From the NCBI GenBank assembly GCA_014379785.1, contig JACMLD010000237.1, positions 1 through 10,564 on the forward strand: a stretch of DNA of 10,564 bases. The letters are read 5' to 3'. Numbering within the stretch: the first letter of the stretch is position 1; each line of letters starts with the position of its first letter. The notes under the pieces are model-generated. The model made no database searches. It was not told the origin of the DNA and saw only the letters and a program-made list of their open reading frames with translations. A program made the position numbers and the translations under genes. This document shows, in pieces, positions 5,767 to 10,564 of this stretch. This stretch comes from Chitinophagaceae bacterium (GTDB taxonomy: Bacteria; Bacteroidota; Bacteroidia; Chitinophagales; Chitinophagaceae).

Positions 5767-8346
5767 ATGGACCATCAGTCGAACCGCGGATTGCAACAAT
5801 TCAAAAACTTTGTTGGCATTAAGTTTCAGCTTTACAACAGCCTTTTTACGTCCCTGCCTTTTCACAGGATTGAGAAGACGGGTATCCTGCTCTCTCTACT
5901 GCTTACCAACTGTGAGGATGGGTACAAGAAAAAGCAGAGTCCTTCGGAAATAATAGAGGAATTTTTTCTGAAGCAGACCACCTATACGAATGAGGAAGAC
6001 AAGCTGGATCTTTTGTTTCGGTTTGTTCAGTATGCCGAAAGGCAGGTAGTTCTTTTTGATGCATTGGAAGACGCTTCGTTCAGAGAAATCAATGATGTGA
6101 ATGGGATTGGCTCTTTAAAGCATCTGGAGTCAGAGATCGTACAGAACAAAAAAGAGGCTGCTCTTGAGCAAAAGCTAAAGAATTTTTCCATCCGGTTGGT
6201 GCTGACCGCACATCCCACGCAGTTTTATCCGGGTTCTGTTCTCGGCATCATCAATGATCTTTCAAAGGCCCTTAATGAAAACAATGCGGGCCTCATCAAT
6301 ATGTATCTTCAGCAGCTGGGAAAGACGCCTTTTTTCAAAAAGCAGAAGCCCACTCCATACGACGAAGCGATCAGTCTCTTGTGGTACCTTGAAAATGTTT
6401 TCTACAATGCTTCGGGCAGGATCATGAGTTTTCTGAGAAATCAGTTTCCTCATGCGGTGAGCGCAACGAATCCTGTGATTAATATGGGATTCTGGCCGGG
6501 GGGTGATCGTGATGGCAATCCGAACGTGACAGCAGAGACAACGGAGCGTGTGGCCGAAGCGCTTCGAGGTGGCATTATAAAATGTTATTACCTGGAAGTC
6601 AGGCGACTAAAACGCCGGCTTACTTTCCAGGGTGTTGACACCATCCTTTCGGATCTTGAAAAACAATTGTACAATAATATTTTTATTCCCGGACAGAGAA
6701 CAGACCTGAAGAGTGAGGATATCTTAACTGCGCTTAATCGTATCCGCGAGATACTGATTTACCAGCACAATAGTTTGTTCCTGCACCTGGTAGAAAGCCT
6801 GATCAGCAAAGTGTATGTATTCGGATTGCATTTTGCTTCGCTTGACGTACGTCAGGAAAGTTCGGTTCATGGCACGGTACTCGATGCCATTGCAGAAAAG
6901 GGCCAGGGGTTGCCGGCTAATTATGCAGGCATGAGTGACGATGAAAAAATGTCTGCGCTGGTATCGGCATCCGCATCGGCGGATCCAAATCTGTTTGAGG
7001 CGGGACTTATAAGAGACGCCATAGAAAGCATTTATGCCATCGCAAAAATTCAACAGTACAACGGTACCGTTGGATGCAACCGCTACATCATAAGCCAGTG
7101 CAACAGCGCGCTGAATGTGCTGGAGGTATTCGGTTTGTTTATGGTGGGCGGATGGAAAAAAGAAGACCTGACAATCGATATCGTACCCCTGTTTGAGACG
7201 GTGGAAGATTTGCAGCAGGCCGGTGGGATCATGACAACGCTTTATGAAAACGATGTCTACGGTTCACATCTGAAAAAGCGAAACAACAAGCAAACGATTA
7301 TGCTTGGCTTCTCGGATGGCACAAAAGATGGTGGCTACCTCATGGCGAACTGGAGCATATATAAAGCGAAGGAAGAGCTGACGAGGATATCGGCAGAGCA
7401 TGGCATTGACGTGGTGTTTTTCGATGGTCGTGGTGGGCCGCCTGCAAGAGGTGGTGGAAAAACGCATAAGTTCTATGCATCGATGGGAAAGAATATTTCG
7501 AATAAGGAAATACAATTGACCATTCAGGGACAAACCGTGAGTTCAAACTTCGGGACGATCGACTCTGCGCAGTTCAATATTGAGCAATTGTTGAATGCGG
7601 GTATTTCAAATGAACTTTTTTCAAACAAACCCGTGACACTGCAACCGGAGGAAGAGCAATTGCTGACAGAGCTGGCGGATGAGAGCTATGCATCTTATGT
7701 GGATTTGAAAAATCACCCTGACTTTCTCAATTATCTGTCGCATGTAAGTCCTCTAAAATTTTATGCGGAAACAAATATTGGCAGCCGTCCCGCCAAACGG
7801 AGCGGTTCTGCAAGGCTTTCGCTGCGTGACCTGAGGGCGATCCCTTTTGTGGGCGCGTGGAGTCAGCTGAAGCAAAATGTGACCGGGTATTATGGTGTGG
7901 GCAGTGCCATGCAGTCCCTCGACAAGCAGGGGAAGTTTGCGCAAATAAAGGAACTGTATTCAAATTCCCTTTTCTTCAAAACGCTGATCGATAATTGTGA
8001 GATGGCAATGAAAAAATGCTATTTCCCTCTAACGGAATATCTTTCGGAGCATCCGAAGTATGGCGAGATCTGGAATAAGATCTATTCGGAGTATGAACTG
8101 ACGCTAAGATATCTTTTCAAATTATCTGGTAAGAATGAGCTGATGGCCGATTATCCGGTCGAACAGTTGTCGGTCCAGATGCGGGAACGCATCGTGCTGC
8201 CGCTGACAACCATTCAGCAATTTGCGATTACACGTGTGCGTGAGATCGAAGAACAGATGTCGAACAATCCACTCAAGGCCACTTACGAAAAACTGGTGAT
8301 GCGTTGTTCCTTCGGGATTATCAATGCGGGGAGGAATAGCGCATAG
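5767..8346 (+). CDS. ppc: phosphoenolpyruvate carboxylase
   Basis: Adds bicarbonate to phosphoenolpyruvate to give oxaloacetate, the anaplerotic step that feeds the TCA cycle and aspartate; cytoplasmic. 859 residues against 883 in E. coli. Catalytic landmarks are in order: H149 in LVLTAHPTQ (144-152), GFWPGGDRDGNPNV (241-254), K520 in GFSDGTKDGG (514-523), the mobile arginine-glycine loop GRGGPPARGGG (554-564, R555 matching E. coli R587), and NIGSRPAKR (670-678). K750 in the CEMAMKK segment, an Arg in ITRVRE (821-826) and N857 appear to match K773, R832 and N881 of E. coli, which with R587 bind the inhibitor aspartate (aligned by eye). Odd points: the loop has PPA instead of the common SIG or TVG, and the C-terminus is RNSA rather than RNTG. 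These may be group features. The gene is divergent from the thr operon. The ATG at 5767 is kept because a promoter candidate sits about 45 bases upstream. Confidence 0.97.
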   Translation: MDHQSNRGLQQFKNFVGIKFQLYNSLFTSLPFHRIEKTGILLSLLLTNCEDGYKKKQSPSEIIEEFFLKQTTYTNEEDKLDLLFRFVQYAERQVVLFDALEDASFREINDVNGIGSLKHLESEIVQNKKEAALEQKLKNFSIRLVLTAHPTQFYPGSVLGIINDLSKALNENNAGLINMYLQQLGKTPFFKKQKPTPYDEAISLLWYLENVFYNASGRIMSFLRNQFPHAVSATNPVINMGFWPGGDRDGNPNVTAETTERVAEALRGGIIKCYYLEVRRLKRRLTFQGVDTILSDLEKQLYNNIFIPGQRTDLKSEDILTALNRIREILIYQHNSLFLHLVESLISKVYVFGLHFASLDVRQESSVHGTVLDAIAEKGQGLPANYAGMSDDEKMSALVSASASADPNLFEAGLIRDAIESIYAIAKIQQYNGTVGCNRYIISQCNSALNVLEVFGLFMVGGWKKEDLTIDIVPLFETVEDLQQAGGIMTTLYENDVYGSHLKKRNNKQTIMLGFSDGTKDGGYLMANWSIYKAKEELTRISAEHGIDVVFFDGRGGPPARGGGKTHKFYASMGKNISNKEIQLTIQGQTVSSNFGTIDSAQFNIEQLLNAGISNELFSNKPVTLQPEEEQLLTELADESYASYVDLKNHPDFLNYLSHVSPLKFYAETNIGSRPAKRSGSARLSLRDLRAIPFVGAWSQLKQNVTGYYGVGSAMQSLDKQGKFAQIKELYSNSLFFKTLIDNCEMAMKKCYFPLTEYLSEHPKYGEIWNKIYSEYELTLRYLFKLSGKNELMADYPVEQLSVQMRERIVLPLTTIQQFAITRVREIEEQMSNNPLKATYEKLVMRCSFGIINAGRNSA

Positions 8347-8354
8347 TTAGTTGA

Positions 8355-8413
8355 AAGTTGAAAGGCGCAAGATGAAAGTATAAAGTACATATACAACTTA
8401 TTTCTTTCAACTT
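8355..8413. repeat. 10-bp perfect inverted repeat after ppc, with tandem GTTGAAA
   Basis: AAGTTGAAAG (8355-8364) and CTTTCAACTT (8404-8413) are exact reverse complements separated by 39 bases. The left arm overlaps two tandem copies of GTTGAAA (8350-8363). Starting 4 bases after the ppc stop codon's neighbourhood, it could fold at the 3' end of the ppc mRNA, and the following ATCTCTTTT is moderately U-rich. The loop is long for an intrinsic terminator, so a role as the ppc terminator is only possible. Confidence 0.45.
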
Positions 8414-8426
8414 ATCTCTTTTAACC

Positions 8427-8458
8427 AAAAAAAGGGCCCTCCATAGAAATGAAGGGCC
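8427..8458 (-). terminator. intrinsic terminator of the porin gene
   Basis: Read on the minus strand, GGCCCTTCAT (8458-8449) pairs with ATGGAGGGCC (8444-8435) over 10 bp with one T-G wobble around the loop TTCT. One C then precedes a run of seven T (8433-8427). It lies 37 bases after the porin stop codon. On the plus strand there is no T-run after the stem, so it should act mainly on the minus-strand porin transcript and not on ppc. Confidence 0.9.
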
Positions 8459-8495
8459 TCAACGATTGCTTGCCATATGAAAAAAGAAAGATAGA

Positions 8496-9608
8496 TCAGA
8501 ATGAGTAGACAGCTGCTACGAGGAAGCTTCCGAAAGAAGACTTCGATGCGCCGTCTTTGTCGACAAACAGATTTTCACTGCCGCTGTCGAAACGGAATTC
8601 AGGGATTATCAACAATCCACCAACCCTGAAGTTTGCAGATAAGGTTGTAGCGAAAACGGTTCCGCCCACCGGTGAGCTACTATACACTTTCAGCTGATCT
8701 TTGTCGCTGAAATATTCTCCGCGAAGTGTCAGTCCGAATGCTGGTGTTGGATCAACATTCAGATAAACTGCTGCACCGCCCCAGTTTTTTGCCGAGATGT
8801 TCTTTGAACCATCCCAAAGCTTGGTTGAGTTGATGGTGCCATTGAATCCAACATTGAACTTATCAGTGATTTTTGCCGTTGCAACCAGATCGAACTGGCT
8901 CGACTTAGACGTATCCGGTGCTTCTCCGCCTACATAGTTGAGGTAGAATTTCACTTTGTCGGTCGGTGCAAAAGAATATTGGGCGAGGAAGAACTTGCGG
9001 TTGATTTGTCCGTCAGGGATTATGCGGTAATCAGTGGCGTTTGACACGCCAACCATCACGCCATGTTTGCCTTTTGTGATTTCAGCTTTCAGACCGGTAT
9101 GAGTGAATGGACCGTTTGTAAACATGTAAGACATGCTGTAGTTACGGTTCAATTGTGGATCAACCAGTTCGTATCCCACATGGGTTGCCCATGTACCGGC
9201 AGAAAATTTCAGCCAGTCAGTCGGCGCATAATAAACGTAAAGTTGTTTGATTGCCTGGGTAATGCCGTCATCATTGTATGAAAATTCTTTGGCGCGTGGA
9301 CCGAATCCGAGGTCAAGAACACCGCCTACTTTTTCTCCCTTATGTTCCACTTTCACGCTGGCCATGCCGATAGCGAAAGTGTTGTGGGTTCCGGTAAAAC
9401 TGGTATAGTTATTTCCTTTTGTTTTTGCAAAATCATACCTGAAATATGCGTCGGCTGAACCGGAGATCACAAGCAGTGGTGCTTTTTCAGGGATAGGGTC
9501 GGTAGCGGGCTGGACTGTGGCGGGCGTGGCGGGTACTGATGCATCTTGTGCCTGAGCGACAACAAATACGCCCATGGCGGCTGACGCCATCATAAATTTT
9601 CGTAACAT
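8496..9608 (-). CDS. OmpL-like (BBP2) outer-membrane beta-barrel porin
   Basis: A 370-residue outer-membrane barrel. Residues 1-20 are a clear signal peptide (basic start MLRK, hydrophobic core, cleavage after AQA). A Pro/Ala/Thr-rich linker follows (about 24-44), then repeated amphipathic strands with glycine and aromatic residues: SGSADAYFRYDF near 50-61, TWATHVGYELVDPQLNR, and the NYSMSYMFTNGPFTHTG segment in the middle. It ends in VAAVYSF with the C-terminal Phe typical of barrel proteins. I recognise this as the putative porin (BBP2, OmpL-like) often found beside amt in Bacteroidota. Here it is 79 bases downstream of amt on the same strand, so a role in passing ammonium or small nitrogen compounds across the outer membrane is a reasonable inference, not proven. 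The gap holds a long hairpin, and the gene has its own strong terminator. No strong Shine-Dalgarno is seen; the A-rich AAAATCTAAAACA run precedes the ATG. Confidence 0.88.
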   Translation of the reverse strand: MLRKFMMASAAMGVFVVAQAQDASVPATPATVQPATDPIPEKAPLLVISGSADAYFRYDFAKTKGNNYTSFTGTHNTFAIGMASVKVEHKGEKVGGVLDLGFGPRAKEFSYNDDGITQAIKQLYVYYAPTDWLKFSAGTWATHVGYELVDPQLNRNYSMSYMFTNGPFTHTGLKAEITKGKHGVMVGVSNATDYRIIPDGQINRKFFLAQYSFAPTDKVKFYLNYVGGEAPDTSKSSQFDLVATAKITDKFNVGFNGTINSTKLWDGSKNISAKNWGGAAVYLNVDPTPAFGLTLRGEYFSDKDQLKVYSSSPVGGTVFATTLSANFRVGGLLIIPEFRFDSGSENLFVDKDGASKSSFGSFLVAAVYSF

Positions 9609-9631
9609 TGTTTTAGATTTTAAGTGTTAAA

Positions 9632-9688
9632 GAAAAGGGTACGGCGATGGAATTGTTAGCGCAATCCATCATATGTTGTACCTTTTTC
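9632..9688 (-). promoter_or_regulatory. long imperfect hairpin between amt and the porin gene
   Basis: On the minus strand GAAAAAGGTAC (9688-9678) pairs with GTACCCTTTTC (9642-9632) with one mismatch. After an internal loop of 7 and 3 bases, GATGGATTG (9670-9662) pairs with CAATTCCATC (9655-9646) with one bulge, closed by a 6-base loop. The structure starts at the last base of the amt stop codon and ends 23 bases before the porin ATG, followed by TTTAAC. It may act as a leaky terminator, an mRNA stability or processing element, or a control element of the porin mRNA. Pairing is seen; role is inferred. Confidence 0.7.
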
Positions 9689-10564
9689 TATTCTGTTACC
9701 AGGCTTTCTTTCATTACACCATTGCTGTTTTTCACCAGCAGGGTTCCCTGAAGATATTTTTCATTGTGCTGAGATGCATCAAGACCTTCCGCTTCTTCTT
9801 CGCTCGATACCCGCATTGGAAGTATAAAGTTGATGAATTTGAATATTGCAAATGAAACGATGAAACTGTAACCTACTACAATAGCCAATCCTTTTAGCTG
9901 GGTAAAAAAGAATGTCGTACCACCGTAGAACAGACCTTCTGTGCCTGCACCGTTCACTGCTTTGGTAGCAAAAATACCAGTCATCAGCATTCCGACCATT
10001 CCACCAACACCATGGCAAGGGAATACATCGAGGGTATCATCGAGCGTAGATTTTTGTTTGTAATACACAACGACATTTGAAACGATCGCTGCGAATACAC
10101 CGATAAAGATGCTTTGGGGGATTGCCACGAAACCTGCTGCAGGCGTGATTGCCACCAGTCCTACTACTGCACCGATACAGAATCCGAGAACCGAAGGTTT
10201 TTTACCACGAAGTACATCAAAGAACATCCAGGAAAGACCTGCTGCGGCCGCTGCTGTGTTGGTGGTTGCAAATGCAGAAACTGCAAGGGCATTTGCTCCA
10301 AGTGCTGAACCGGCGTTGAAACCGAACCAACCAAACCAGAGCAAACCTGTTCCGATCAAAACATAAGGAATGTTTGCAGGCGGAATTTCACGATGCTCAA
10401 TATGGGACTGTCTGCGTTTGAGTACCAGTGCACCGGCAAGTGCCGCGCAACCTGCAGAAATATGGACCACAGTACCACCTGCGAAATCAAGAACGCCCAT
10501 TTTGAAAAGGAATCCTTCAGGATGCCAGGTCCAATGTGCAATTGGTGAGTAAACAAGGAGGCTA
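9688..10564 (-). CDS. amt: ammonium transporter (Amt/MEP/Rh family), 5' end outside window
   Basis: Inner-membrane channel for ammonium uptake. The frame is open from the right edge (first full codon 10563-10561, Ser) to the TAG at 9690-9688, giving the C-terminal 291 residues. An internal ATG at 10500 is not the start, because the preceding codons continue in family-like sequence (SPIAHWTWHPEGFLFK). Visible landmarks: DFAGGTVVHISAG, whose His matches E. coli AmtB H168; LLWFGWFGFNAGSALGAN; and PCHGVGGMVGMLMTGIF, whose His matches H318, the pair lining the pore. Several hydrophobic membrane helices lie between them. The cytoplasmic tail contains EEEAEGLDASQHNEKY, the conserved Amt C-terminal segment that interacts with the channel and PII proteins, followed by an extra tail of about 20 residues ending ESLVTE. 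Downstream is the OmpL-like porin, separated by a hairpin. A PII gene, if present, would lie outside the window. Confidence 0.96.
   Translation of the reverse strand, partial: SLLVYSPIAHWTWHPEGFLFKMGVLDFAGGTVVHISAGCAALAGALVLKRRQSHIEHREIPPANIPYVLIGTGLLWFGWFGFNAGSALGANALAVSAFATTNTAAAAAGLSWMFFDVLRGKKPSVLGFCIGAVVGLVAITPAAGFVAIPQSIFIGVFAAIVSNVVVYYKQKSTLDDTLDVFPCHGVGGMVGMLMTGIFATKAVNGAGTEGLFYGGTTFFFTQLKGLAIVVGYSFIVSFAIFKFINFILPMRVSSEEEAEGLDASQHNEKYLQGTLLVKNSNGVMKESLVTE

Noticed and set aside
8427..8458. The GC-rich hairpin as a bidirectional terminator also serving ppc
   Set aside because: The T-run is present only on the minus-strand side; on the plus strand the stem is followed by TCAACGATTG, so it is not a convincing ppc terminator.
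10498..10500. ATG as a possible start of the ammonium transporter
   Set aside because: The frame continues upstream to the window edge with typical Amt sequence (IAHWTW), so this Met is internal.
1..10564. Mobile elements, CRISPR arrays, tRNA or rRNA genes, phage or defence genes
   Set aside because: No transposase, integrase, spaced direct repeats or RNA-gene signatures were seen; all large frames are conserved metabolic, transport or envelope genes.

Overview
The window looks like chromosomal DNA from a Bacteroidota bacterium, most likely of the Chitinophagaceae/Sphingobacteria type. Four things point there. A DUF6089-type outer-membrane barrel lies at the left edge. An ammonium transporter is followed by an OmpL-like (BBP2) porin of a kind typical of that phylum. 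The genes lack strong Shine-Dalgarno sequences. One promoter candidate resembles the Bacteroidota TTTG / TAnnTTTG pattern. I see no mobile element, CRISPR array, tRNA or rRNA. This is core-metabolism DNA, and the most interesting signals are in its non-coding parts.

Layout: (1) 1-642, minus strand: the 5' part of a DUF6089 outer-membrane protein, cut by the window edge. (2) 751-5453, minus strand: a compact thrA-thrB-thrC operon encoding fused aspartokinase/homoserine dehydrogenase, homoserine kinase and threonine synthase, with gaps of only 5-9 bases. (3) 5454-5766: a divergent control region. On the thrA side it holds a previously uncalled 27-residue leader peptide ending in a run of Thr and Ile codons. 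This overlaps a short intrinsic terminator, so it is a textbook-like threonine/isoleucine attenuator. (4) 5767-8346, plus strand: ppc, phosphoenolpyruvate carboxylase. (5) 8347-8495: convergent intergenic region with a strong terminator for the minus-strand porin and an inverted repeat after ppc. (6) 8496-9608, minus strand: the OmpL-like porin. (7) 9609-9687: a long imperfect hairpin filling most of the gap. (8) 9688-10564, minus strand: the C-terminal 291 residues of an Amt ammonium transporter, whose start lies beyond the right edge.

How the parts fit: PEP carboxylase makes oxaloacetate, the precursor of aspartate. The divergently transcribed thr operon takes aspartyl phosphate and homoserine to threonine. 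The two units share one short upstream region, so carbon supply and aspartate-family use may be co-ordinated. The residues corresponding to the E. coli PEPC aspartate-inhibition site appear to be kept. The thr operon would be controlled at two levels: threonine feedback on the ACT domains of ThrA, and transcription attenuation through the leader peptide. The Amt and porin genes form an ammonium-uptake pair, with the porin plausibly providing the outer-membrane route.
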